A stretch of DNA of 55,256 bases, taken from Porphyromonadaceae bacterium UBA7176 (GTDB lineage: Bacteria; Bacteroidota; Bacteroidia; Bacteroidales; Muribaculaceae). The notes beneath the pieces were generated by a model. That model did not search any database. It was not told the origin of the DNA and saw only the letters and a list, made by a program, of their open reading frames with translations. The DNA lies in the NCBI GenBank assembly GCA_002491245.1, contig DKVO01000037.1, positions 1 through 55,256 of the forward strand, written 5' to 3'. Positions 39,545-47,639 of this stretch are shown here, piece by piece (position 1 is the first letter of the stretch; each line of letters begins with the position of its first letter). The position numbers were made by a program, and so were the translations under genes.

Positions 39545-39576
39545 GAGCGGAGCTGCAACGCATCGCAGCTCCGCTC
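39545..39576 (-). terminator. Stem-loop after the rubrerythrin gene
   Basis: GAGCGGAGCTGC (39545-39556) and its exact complement (39565-39576) form a 12-bp GC-rich stem 20 nt beyond the stop. The T-run is weak. Confidence 0.6.
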
Positions 39577-39595
39577 CAATTCTTTTCAGGTTGGC

Positions 39596-40183
39596 CTATT
39601 CGTAGTCCATGCCCATATAGTGCTGGTAGGGGTGGTCACAGGCAGGGCATACCTTGGGTGGTTCGGTGCCTACATGCTCATATCCGCATACGAGGCATTT
39701 CCATACTATAGCTTTGTCGCGTTTCCACACAGTCCCGTCCTTCACCTGCTTGAGGTAATGGAGGAAACGTTTGCGGTGTCGCTCTTCGATCGAAGCGATG
39801 GCGCGGAAGTGCTCCGCAATTTCGTCGAACCCTTCTTTCTCGGCCGTCTCGGCGAAACGGATATACATGTCATGACCCTCGTTTTTCTCCTCCTCCGCTG
39901 CTGTGGCGAGGTTTTTGGCGGTAGTGTCGATTATACCTGCATCTACATTCACTTCCACAGGCATACTGCCACCTTCAAGGTATTTGAAGTATACCTTGGC
40001 ATGTCGCAATTCATTTTCGGCAGTTTCGGTAAAGACTTCGGCGATGGGGAAATATTCTTCTTTAGTAGCCTGGGCGGCATAGAATGTATAACGGCTGTAG
40101 GCAGCCGATTCGGCCATGTAGGATATCACAAGATTTTTTTCTGTCTGTGATCCTTTAATGCTTTTTTTCGATTTTGTTGTCAT
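39596..40183 (-). CDS. rbr: Rubrerythrin (195 aa)
   Basis: The ferritin-like diiron domain is seen in AESAAYSRYTFYAAQA, FTETAENELRHAKVYFKYL and ASIEERHRKRFLHYL. A C-terminal rubredoxin-like domain has CLVCGYEH and CPACDHPY. Rubrerythrin reduces hydrogen peroxide in the cytoplasm of anaerobes using electrons from NADH via redox partners. It is divergent from a COG0523 metal GTPase gene. Confidence 0.95.
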   Translation of the reverse strand: MTTKSKKSIKGSQTEKNLVISYMAESAAYSRYTFYAAQATKEEYFPIAEVFTETAENELRHAKVYFKYLEGGSMPVEVNVDAGIIDTTAKNLATAAEEEKNEGHDMYIRFAETAEKEGFDEIAEHFRAIASIEERHRKRFLHYLKQVKDGTVWKRDKAIVWKCLVCGYEHVGTEPPKVCPACDHPYQHYMGMDYE

Positions 40184-40234
40184 GAGGGATGTGGTTTATG
40201 TTTGTCAATATATATAACATGGCCCCGATACTCA

Positions 40235-40267
40235 TTGTTCCGGTTTTATACTTTTTTTGTACCTTTG
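40235..40267 (+). promoter_or_regulatory. Promoter of the COG0523 gene
   Basis: TTG (40235-40237), 22 nt, TACCTTTG (40260-40267); the ATG at 40291 follows 23 nt later. This decides against the longer frame beginning upstream. Confidence 0.65.
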
Positions 40268-40290
40268 CAAGGTATATAAAAGTAGAGATT

Positions 40291-41517
40291 ATGAAACGAG
40301 ATATCCCCGTGTTGCTGCTGACCGGCTACCTTGGCAGCGGCAAAACAACCCTTCTCAACCGAATACTTACCAACCGGCGCGGCATCCGCTTCGCTGTGAT
40401 TGTCAACGACATTGGCGAAGTAAACATCGATGCGTCGCTCATTCAGAAAGGTGGCATCGTTGGAGGAAAAGATTCAGGCGACCTTGTGGCATTGCAGAAC
40501 GGATGCATCTGCTGCACCCTCAGGATGGACCTCATAGAGCAGCTTACAGAAATAGCTTCAACTCAAAAGTTCGACTATATCGTTATCGAGGCCAGCGGTA
40601 TCTGCGAGCCTGCTCCTATAGCCCAGACCATATGCTCGATACCCTCGCTCGAGGCTAAATACAACAGTAATGGAGTACCGGCACTCGACTGTATCGTCAC
40701 CGTTGTCGACGCCTTGCGTCTCAAGAGCGAATTTGCATGTGGCGACGCCCTTACTTCAGCAAATATCGACGACGAGGATATCGAAAACCTCATCATCGAG
40801 CAGATAGAGTTCTGCAACATCATCCTCCTCAACAAGATATCTGAAGTTTCTGCCGAGGAGGCCGGCCGTATCCGTGCGATAATACGGGCTCTGCAGCCCC
40901 GTGCGCGTATCATCGAATGCGATTATTGCGACGTTGACCTGGAGCAGCTCATCGGTACAGGCCTGTTTGATTTCGAGGACGTGGCTACATCGGCCGCCTG
41001 GGTACATGAAATCGAGCGTGCGCCGTCCGACGAAGAAGAAGCCGAAGCCCGTGGGCATCATCACGAGCATGACGGACATCATCACGACGAGGAGCATCAT
41101 CACCACTGCCACCATCATCACGACCACGATCACTGCGAGGGAGAGGCCGAAGAATATGGTATACAGACCTTTGTCTACTACCGGCGGCGTGGCTTCGATA
41201 TGAACAAATTCGATTTCTTTGTCAACCGACACTGGCCATCGAACGTTATCCGTGCCAAAGGAGTGGTCTATTTCAAACATAATCCCGACATGTCCTATCT
41301 CTTCGAGCAGGCCGGTGTGCAGAAGAAGCTGACAGAGGCCGGTTTCTGGTTCGCGAGCGCACCCGAGGACGAACTGGTGCAGCTCATGCAGACAGAGCCT
41401 GGCCTTGCCCGCGACTGGGATCCCGAGTACGGCGACCGTATGGTCAAACTTGTCTTTATCGGACGCGACCTCGACCGCGCCGCCATCACGGCTCATCTCG
41501 ACTCTTGTCTTGCTTAG
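40291..41517 (+). CDS. COG0523 (CobW/ZNG1-type) GTP-dependent metallochaperone (408 aa)
   Basis: The G domain has the P-loop GYLGSGKTT (residues 12-20), the metal-binding motif Cys72-x-Cys74-Cys75 (NGCICCTLRMD) and IVIEASGICEPAP. A histidine-rich stretch (about residues 255-285, some fifteen His with a Cys) lies before the C-terminal CobW_C domain (FVYYRRRGFDMNKF…HWPSNVIRAKG). Members insert zinc or another metal into client enzymes; the His stretch suggests metal storage or sensing. It has its own promoter, opposite rubrerythrin, with no Zur-like operator that I can recognise. Confidence 0.88.
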   Translation: MKRDIPVLLLTGYLGSGKTTLLNRILTNRRGIRFAVIVNDIGEVNIDASLIQKGGIVGGKDSGDLVALQNGCICCTLRMDLIEQLTEIASTQKFDYIVIEASGICEPAPIAQTICSIPSLEAKYNSNGVPALDCIVTVVDALRLKSEFACGDALTSANIDDEDIENLIIEQIEFCNIILLNKISEVSAEEAGRIRAIIRALQPRARIIECDYCDVDLEQLIGTGLFDFEDVATSAAWVHEIERAPSDEEEAEARGHHHEHDGHHHDEEHHHHCHHHHDHDHCEGEAEEYGIQTFVYYRRRGFDMNKFDFFVNRHWPSNVIRAKGVVYFKHNPDMSYLFEQAGVQKKLTEAGFWFASAPEDELVQLMQTEPGLARDWDPEYGDRMVKLVFIGRDLDRAAITAHLDSCLA

Positions 41518-41543
41518 ACTATCCGTAACGCCAATAAAATATT

Positions 41544-41574
41544 ACGGGGGCCGTGCAACTTGCGCGGCCCCCGT
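41544..41574. terminator. Bidirectional terminator between COG0523 and AAE transporter genes
   Basis: ACGGGGGCCG (41544-41553) and CGGCCCCCGT (41565-41574) form a perfect 10-bp stem between convergent genes. Confidence 0.75.
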
Positions 41575-41597
41575 CGTCCATTATATCTTGACTATAC

Positions 41598-43259
41598 TTA
41601 CATCAGGCATAAAATCAGAGCCTGCGCCGCCACCACGCGGAGGAACATCGTAAGTGGATATACCGTCGAGTAAGCAACTGCCGGCTGGTCGTTGCCGGTC
41701 GAGTTGTTGGCATAGGCGAGGGCTGGAGGGTCGGTGTTCGAACCCGACACAAGGCCCATGATCGTGAGCAGATTTATGCGGTCGTGTCCACGGGCGATGC
41801 ATCCCACGATAATCAGAGGCACCAAAGTAATTACAAAGCCCCAGATAACCCACCACATACCGGTTTCGTTGAATACCGATCGGGCGAAGTCCTTGCCGGC
41901 GGCGATGCCTACCGATGCAAGGAAGAGGCATATGCCGAGTTCTCGCAGCATCATCGATGCAGATGTCGAGGTGTATGTCACCAGCTTGGCTTTATAGCCG
42001 AAGCGGCTTATGAGGATAGCCACTACAAGAGGACCGCCGGCGAGACCGAGCTTCATGCCGAAGCCAATGTTGATCGAACCAAGGATGATACCGAGGATAA
42101 TGCCGACAAAGATAGTGATCAGGTTCGGTTGGTTGAGGCGCTTCATGGAGTTGCCCAGACGGTCGGCGAGACGGTCGATATCTGCAAGGTCGCCAACAAC
42201 AGTGATGCGGTCACCCATCTGGAGACGGAGGCTCGGCGAGGCGAGCAGGTCGACACCGGCGCGGTTCACACGCGTACAGTTGAGCTGGTATCCGTTGTGG
42301 AGACGCAGCGAGCCGAGGGCCACACCATTATATTCGCTCTTGGTGATGACGATACGGCGCGAGTATACCGGAGTGGGGGTTGACTCCCAGTCCATTTCCG
42401 TCTCAGGGCCTATCACAGCCTTGAAGCGGTCTGCCTCATTGGCCGAGCAGACAATTTTGAGCTTGTCGCCCGTATGGATAGTAGTAGATGACTTGGGAAT
42501 TACAAGAGTCCCGTCGGTGCTCATCAGACGCGATACCACGAAGTTGGTGTTCACTATGTCGTGAAGCTCCACCATAGTCTTGCCGTCGACAAGTTTATTT
42601 GTCACCTCTACAGTCATGAAATAAGGCTTGAGGTGCGAATCCTCCTGCTCAAGCTCGATTTGCTTGATTTCGTCTTCGGTGCGGATGCGGAAGATCCATT
42701 TCACTATGAACATCGACAATATGATGCCTACAACACCTAATGGATAGGCTGCGGCATAGCCCGATGCCATGATGTTTGCTTGCTCCGCTCCGCCGGCCAT
42801 CTGGCTCACGGCCTGTTGTGCGGCGGCAAGGCCGGGGGTGTTGGTTACTGCTCCGCTCATCACGCCCACAAGCGCTGAGATATCGTGTACATTGCCAAAG
42901 TAGTAGATACCGAGCACGATAGCCACGTTGAGCACTATCACCAGCACTGCAAGGAAGTTAAGCCTCATACCGCCTTTTTTAAACGACGAGAAAAAGCCGG
43001 GACCAACCTGTAGGCCGATTGAGAAGATAAATAAAATCAAGCCGAACTCCCTGACGAATTTCAGCACGTCGTTATCTACGACATAGCCGAAATGCCCCAT
43101 CAGGATTCCGACGAACAGCACGAAGGTCACGCCAAGCGACACTCCGGCTATCCTCATTTTGCCGATATAGATACCGGCTGCGATGACAAACGAGTAGAGT
43201 ACAAGCGTGGACGCTATACTCGTGTTGCCGGGCAAGAGTAAATCCGTAATAAAATCCAT
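41598..43259 (-). CDS. Aspartate:alanine exchanger (AAE/YidE) family transporter (553 aa)
   Basis: Two membrane halves (about residues 15-185 and 385-553) flank a cytoplasmic region with two TrkA-C (RCK_C) domains (TNKLVDGKTMVELHD; RVNRAGVDLLASPSLRLQMGD by sense). The family duplication domain is visible as FVREFGLILFIFSIGLQVGPGFF and again as LRELGICLFLASVGIAAGKDF. YidE/YbjL-type members are orphan transporters in enteric bacteria; AspT exchanges aspartate and alanine. The substrate here is unknown. Confidence 0.87.
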   Translation of the reverse strand: MDFITDLLLPGNTSIASTLVLYSFVIAAGIYIGKMRIAGVSLGVTFVLFVGILMGHFGYVVDNDVLKFVREFGLILFIFSIGLQVGPGFFSSFKKGGMRLNFLAVLVIVLNVAIVLGIYYFGNVHDISALVGVMSGAVTNTPGLAAAQQAVSQMAGGAEQANIMASGYAAAYPLGVVGIILSMFIVKWIFRIRTEDEIKQIELEQEDSHLKPYFMTVEVTNKLVDGKTMVELHDIVNTNFVVSRLMSTDGTLVIPKSSTTIHTGDKLKIVCSANEADRFKAVIGPETEMDWESTPTPVYSRRIVITKSEYNGVALGSLRLHNGYQLNCTRVNRAGVDLLASPSLRLQMGDRITVVGDLADIDRLADRLGNSMKRLNQPNLITIFVGIILGIILGSINIGFGMKLGLAGGPLVVAILISRFGYKAKLVTYTSTSASMMLRELGICLFLASVGIAAGKDFARSVFNETGMWWVIWGFVITLVPLIIVGCIARGHDRINLLTIMGLVSGSNTDPPALAYANNSTGNDQPAVAYSTVYPLTMFLRVVAAQALILCLM

Positions 43260-43319
43260 GAAATAGCCTTAAATTATACCTACAGGGAAGTGGGGAACAG
43301 CCCCATCCCGAATTTTGCG

Positions 43320-43349
43320 CAAAGTTAGTAATTATATGTTAAATAACAA
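43320..43349 (-). promoter_or_regulatory. Promoter of the AAE transporter gene
   Basis: On the - strand TTG (43349-43347), 19 nt, TAACTTTG (43327-43320), 60 nt before the start codon. Confidence 0.65.
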
Positions 43350-43354
43350 TAATA

Positions 43355-43385
43355 CTTTCGCGTTTTTTGTTAGAAAACGCGAAAG
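43355..43385 (-). terminator. Terminator of the BspA-like gene
   Basis: CTTTCGCGTTTT (43355-43366) pairs perfectly with AAAACGCGAAAG (43374-43385). It sits only 6 bp from the -33 box of the next gene's promoter. Confidence 0.7.
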
Positions 43386-43412
43386 CAAAGTCGTGCGTGG
43401 TTTTTCGTATGT

Positions 43413-45221
43413 CTATTTCAGGCTCACCTTACGGCTCACACATGTGGTCGGGGTTGTTGCGGTCACTATCACGATGCCGCTTCTGTTGCTCAGATCAAGT
43501 TCTTCGCCGCTTGATTTGGCTATCCGGCGACCGTAGAGATCATAAGCTTCCATCGAGATTGCTCCCTGATATGACGCTTTGCGTCCTGCCATATCAAAAA
43601 TAAACTCGTTCTGGCCGGTTACTCCGTCAAGACCGGTGGTGATATCGCTTTCTGGAGCTTCGCTCATGGGTTTGATATTGGCGAAATGGCTCCAATACAT
43701 ATCTTGCTTGTATAGTGCCACAGATTGGTCGGGCACATATAAAGTCGCATTTGTCATTATTTCAGACGTGAACGGGTCGCGAATGCCGGCATATTGGGGT
43801 GTCGTTTCTGAATAAAGGCGTATTGTCGTAAGTGCCGGACATAGCTCTACTGCCCCGTTGCCGAGCTTGTAGAGTCGAGAACCTAAAGTAAGGTCGGCGA
43901 GCTTCTCTCCGATTATCGCATCATTCCCGATCTCTGTCACCTGATTGGTGTTGAGCGTTTCGATATTGTCGGTATGTTGGAATGCAAACGAGTTTATGGC
44001 GTATACACCGTCAGGCACGGTATAACTCTTGACTATCGCTCCGGCCGCAAATGTGAGCAGGTTTGCCTCTGCGGCATCTATCAGGGCTAAGCCATCAGAC
44101 CAATATGCCTCATTCCCTTCTTCTACGGTGATTGACTGAAGCCCTCCGCATCCGTAGAGTGCCGACCAACCGAACGACTTGATTGTCGACGGCAGGTGTA
44201 TGGTGGTCAATGCGTTGCATTTTCTGAAAGTCGACAGTCCTACGGTCTCCAATCCTTCGTTGAGCTCCACTGTGGTGAGTGATTTGCAATCAGCAAAAGC
44301 ATACTCTCCGATCGTGGTCAGGCTTGCAGGGGTAGCAATACCGGTAAGTTGGGTACATCCGTTGAATGCATCATTGCCGATGCTTGTGAGGTTTTCAGGG
44401 AATGCTATTGTGCGTATGCTTGTCACACCTCTGAAAGCGGCATCGCCGATCGAAGTGAGTCCTTCGGGGAAGGTGAGGTGCTCGGCGGCAAGTCCTTGCG
44501 GACAGAATACCAGCTCTGTGCCTTCTGCATTGTATACTATACCCGACGCTGACTGGTAAGCTGTGTTGCCCTCTGCCACATTGATTGCCGTCAGTTTGGG
44601 ACAACCTGCAAATGCCGATTGGTCGAAGGCTATGGAGGTGCATCCGGCCGGGATATCTATCAAGAGCAGGTTGCTGCATCCTGAAAATGCTTTCGACCCT
44701 ATCGATACGAGGCCTTCAGGAAGTTTTACTGTCCGGAGCGATGAGTTCTCAAAAAATGTATTGGCTTGTATCTGCGTTACTTTTTCTGGAATTTCAACCT
44801 CCTGCAGGGCACAGTTGCGGAATGCCGACGATGCTATTGTCTCTACGTTGGGCCCGAAAGTCACTGAGGTCAGGCAATATTGGTCCACGCAGGCCGAAGT
44901 GGCTATGGTCACAATATTGGGTCCCATTGTTAGTGAGGTGATATCGATGTCGTATTCTCCATCATATGGGTCGAATGCGTGCGATCCGATTGCGACGACA
45001 TCGTATGTGCTGCCGTTGAATGTCACATGATTGGGGATTACCACATCGCCGTCGATACCCTGAATTTGTTGGGCTACCTCGCAAGTGCCGTTCTGATCTC
45101 CCGATGGATTGGTCTTTGTGTTGTAATAGATTCCATCGACTTTTATTTTGGCGGCATCGATTGAATTAGTTGTGCCGAGGGCCGCAGACACGGTAAGAAG
45201 ACATAGTAGAAGTTTTTTCAT
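43413..45221 (-). CDS. BspA-type leucine-rich-repeat surface protein with T9SS-like tail (602 aa)
   Basis: A signal peptide (to about residue 23) is followed by some twelve or more LRR_5 (BspA) repeats across residues 70-500, with recurring IGxxAFxxCxxLxxI cores such as IGSKAFSGCSNLLLI and IGDAAFRGVTSIRTI. The last ~80 residues (FDMAGRKA, EAYDLYGRRI, then a basic end SRKVSLK) look like a type IX secretion sorting domain. It is probably attached to the surface and binds host or microbial partners; no ligand is predictable. It has its own promoter, separate from the lipoprotein genes upstream. The repeat type matches the insertion in PorU. Confidence 0.87.
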   Translation of the reverse strand: MKKLLLCLLTVSAALGTTNSIDAAKIKVDGIYYNTKTNPSGDQNGTCEVAQQIQGIDGDVVIPNHVTFNGSTYDVVAIGSHAFDPYDGEYDIDITSLTMGPNIVTIATSACVDQYCLTSVTFGPNVETIASSAFRNCALQEVEIPEKVTQIQANTFFENSSLRTVKLPEGLVSIGSKAFSGCSNLLLIDIPAGCTSIAFDQSAFAGCPKLTAINVAEGNTAYQSASGIVYNAEGTELVFCPQGLAAEHLTFPEGLTSIGDAAFRGVTSIRTIAFPENLTSIGNDAFNGCTQLTGIATPASLTTIGEYAFADCKSLTTVELNEGLETVGLSTFRKCNALTTIHLPSTIKSFGWSALYGCGGLQSITVEEGNEAYWSDGLALIDAAEANLLTFAAGAIVKSYTVPDGVYAINSFAFQHTDNIETLNTNQVTEIGNDAIIGEKLADLTLGSRLYKLGNGAVELCPALTTIRLYSETTPQYAGIRDPFTSEIMTNATLYVPDQSVALYKQDMYWSHFANIKPMSEAPESDITTGLDGVTGQNEFIFDMAGRKASYQGAISMEAYDLYGRRIAKSSGEELDLSNRSGIVIVTATTPTTCVSRKVSLK

Positions 45222-45262
45222 AGATTATTGTGTTTAGCGACAGGGTGAATGGTTTAGTGCTG

Positions 45263-45293
45263 CAAATTTAGACAATAAATTTAAAATTGCAAA
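45263..45293 (-). promoter_or_regulatory. Promoter of the BspA-like gene
   Basis: On the - strand TTTG (45293-45290), 19 nt, TAAATTTG (45270-45263), an exact match to the consensus. Confidence 0.75.
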
Positions 45294-45374
45294 TGAAAAT
45301 TGCAAAATAATTGTAAAATTTGTGATTTTTGAGCCGTTTGTATTGATTTGTGGCTGTTTTGCCTATATAAAGTT

Positions 45375-45397
45375 AGCGGCGCCACACAGGCGCCGCT
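45375..45397 (-). terminator. Terminator of the TonB receptor-lipoprotein operon
   Basis: AGCGGCGCC (45375-45383) and GGCGCCGCT (45389-45397) form a 9-bp stem with loop ACACA, 27 nt beyond the last stop codon. Confidence 0.7.
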
Positions 45398-45423
45398 ACT
45401 GAAAATGTTATGTTGGGTTTCGT

Positions 45424-47637
45424 TTATTTTACAGGGTAGATCTCGATTTTGCTGATATGTATCTGTCCCGGTTTGCCGGCTTCGGAGCCTATAGATTGAG
45501 CGCCGATGGTAAGTGTCAAGTCTGTTGTGTTGCCGGTCCAGGTTATGGACTCGTCGCCCGATGCTTGTTCGCCTACTTTACCCGACGACGCCGTCATGGT
45601 AGTATAGCGTTTGAGGCCGGTGGAAGTGTTGATACTGAACACTATCTTGGCGATAGCCTTGTCTCCCTTGATATTGAGAGTGTTGTTGGCGTAGAGTCGG
45701 ATAGTGCCAGCTCCTTGGTACACGTTCATAGCAGGTTCGGTTGAGCCTGAAGCTTTGTTTGTGGTGAACGTATAGCCATCAACGGTCACGGGAGAGTTGA
45801 GACTGTACATGTTGCCCGATGTGTTTTCGCCTTTGAAAGAGTCGAGATCGATAGTGATGGCTTCTCCGGGTTCGGCTGGAGTGTCGTCGCCATCTCCGTC
45901 GCCGTCACCGGGGCCGGGAGGAGTCGGTGTGTCGCCGCCATCACCTTCTCCGCCGCCGTTGATCTCAATCGATACGAAGCGGAACTGACCCTTTTGGGTA
46001 TTCTCAGAGCCGAGGGTAGCGAGGTCGCCTACGGTGAAAGTCACGCTCTCGGCGTCGCCCTTCCAGGTGCATTCGGTGTCTCCTACAGCCTGTGCCGGAT
46101 CAAATGCGCCGCTTGTCGGGGTAAATGTGGTGTAGCGGAAACCTGCGTCCTTCGAGAGTGTGAATTTGATAGACTTCAGGCCGGCGCCACTGATAGTGAG
46201 AGTATTGCCTGCATACATGCGGACTGCCGATGTGCTTGCGTGGATAACGGGGGCGTTCTTGCTGTTGCTGCCGCCGTCGAGCACGAATGTATAGGGCGAT
46301 TTATCGGTTGTGCCGGGAACTGTCATTTCGGTGGCAAGGATGGTGAGACCCGTGCCTTCTACTGTCGGGACATCCACCCCTTCGATCTCAAATTCGCTGG
46401 TCTTGCCGCTGTTTCCGGTGATACCGGGGGTATCCATGAATTTCACGAAGTCGCCTTTGACAAGGATGCTCTTGCCGAGATTGCCGGGATTGTCGCGGAG
46501 GTTGCCCACCATGCGGAAGGGACTGTCGGCAGGAAGCTGAACGACAAGACATTCCGAAATTTCCTTGCATGAAGGGTCAGGCGCAACCACAAGAGTCGAT
46601 GCGAGCACAGTCGGAGCGGTCCATTCTATGTCGCTGTTGCCGGTCACGCTCTCTACTTCGGGTGCTACAGCACCGACTATATAGCCTTTCACCCAGCCAT
46701 TTACAGTAAGGTTAGAGTTGATCTCGCTTATTGCTCCGGGCACGTCGTAGGGTTTCTCCTTCGAGCCGGGAAGCTCTACGGGATCCATCACGCCTTCATA
46801 GTCGAGCATCATGATCTGCCATGAGTCATTGTAGTAGCCCATGATACCCACAAGGTCGATTACGCCGGCAGGCAGGCGCTTCTCGCACCAGGTGGCATAG
46901 CCGCTGGTACGGACGATACGGGTGTTGCCCTCGCGGTCGACCAAAGTGCGGTTCTGTTCCTCGTTTACCTTAGTGTGGTATACCGAGAAATTCTGCTGTC
47001 CGCCCTCGGCGAAATATACGTTTTTGAAACGTACAAGCTGGCTCTGGTATTTGCGCAGACCATCGTTGTCGTTGGGTATGTCAGAGAATGTGTTGGCGAT
47101 CAGAGTATCGATGGTGTTGAGCTTGGGCATACCGTTGAGCTCTACTTTCGACTTGAACTCTTGATAGGGCATGAAGCTTACCTGCCACGATTTGCCGTTG
47201 GCATACCATGATTTGTGGCCCATCTGCTGGAGACCGGCGTATTTGCCTATGGTCATGCCCGTCACATCAACCACAATTTCCTGGCCGCGGCGGTAGCTGG
47301 TGTAGAGGTTGTATTGGTCTACCGAGAACGCCAGAGCGGCAGTTCCGTCCTGGATCACGATGCTTTTGAAGATATTGCCTTCCTTGTCCGACGATATCAC
47401 ATGACCCTTGATGATGAAGCGCTTGTTGGCATCGTTCGGGTCGTAGATGCTGTCGGCATAGTTCTTGTCGTCGCTCCAGAATTTCTCCTTGAGCTCGAGG
47501 ATGGTCATGTTGGCCTCGATACCGGCCTCGGGGACTGTCGAGGCCGGTGCATCGACGTCGTCCTGGCAAGCGCTGAGGCCTGCCGTGAGGGCTGTTGCCG
47601 CTGCGAGGGCGGCGATATATGATTTAAATTTTTTCAT
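45424..47637 (-). CDS. DUF5689 surface lipoprotein with C-terminal beta-sandwich modules (737 aa)
   Basis: The lipobox ends at Cys24 (TAGLSACQDD), with acidic residues that fit the Bacteroidetes lipoprotein surface-export signal. The N-terminal half is a DUF5689 domain (IIKGHVISSDKEGNIFKSIVIQD), followed by an OB-fold-like stretch (PYDVPGAISEINSN… VNGWVKGYIVGAV). Two similar beta modules of about 110 residues follow, separated by a Pro/Gly/Asp linker (TPPGPGDGDGDGDD). Ligand unknown; DUF5689 proteins often accompany TonB-dependent receptors and, in some genomes, nucleases, but none is here. It starts 2 nt after the previous gene. Confidence 0.78.
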   Translation of the reverse strand: MKKFKSYIAALAAATALTAGLSACQDDVDAPASTVPEAGIEANMTILELKEKFWSDDKNYADSIYDPNDANKRFIIKGHVISSDKEGNIFKSIVIQDGTAALAFSVDQYNLYTSYRRGQEIVVDVTGMTIGKYAGLQQMGHKSWYANGKSWQVSFMPYQEFKSKVELNGMPKLNTIDTLIANTFSDIPNDNDGLRKYQSQLVRFKNVYFAEGGQQNFSVYHTKVNEEQNRTLVDREGNTRIVRTSGYATWCEKRLPAGVIDLVGIMGYYNDSWQIMMLDYEGVMDPVELPGSKEKPYDVPGAISEINSNLTVNGWVKGYIVGAVAPEVESVTGNSDIEWTAPTVLASTLVVAPDPSCKEISECLVVQLPADSPFRMVGNLRDNPGNLGKSILVKGDFVKFMDTPGITGNSGKTSEFEIEGVDVPTVEGTGLTILATEMTVPGTTDKSPYTFVLDGGSNSKNAPVIHASTSAVRMYAGNTLTISGAGLKSIKFTLSKDAGFRYTTFTPTSGAFDPAQAVGDTECTWKGDAESVTFTVGDLATLGSENTQKGQFRFVSIEINGGGEGDGGDTPTPPGPGDGDGDGDDTPAEPGEAITIDLDSFKGENTSGNMYSLNSPVTVDGYTFTTNKASGSTEPAMNVYQGAGTIRLYANNTLNIKGDKAIAKIVFSINTSTGLKRYTTMTASSGKVGEQASGDESITWTGNTTDLTLTIGAQSIGSEAGKPGQIHISKIEIYPVK

Positions 47638-47639
47638 GA

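Noticed and set aside
40189..40290. Longer N-terminus for the COG0523 protein
   Set aside because: The extra 34 codons cover the promoter elements at 40235-40267, and the family starts right at the P-loop strand.
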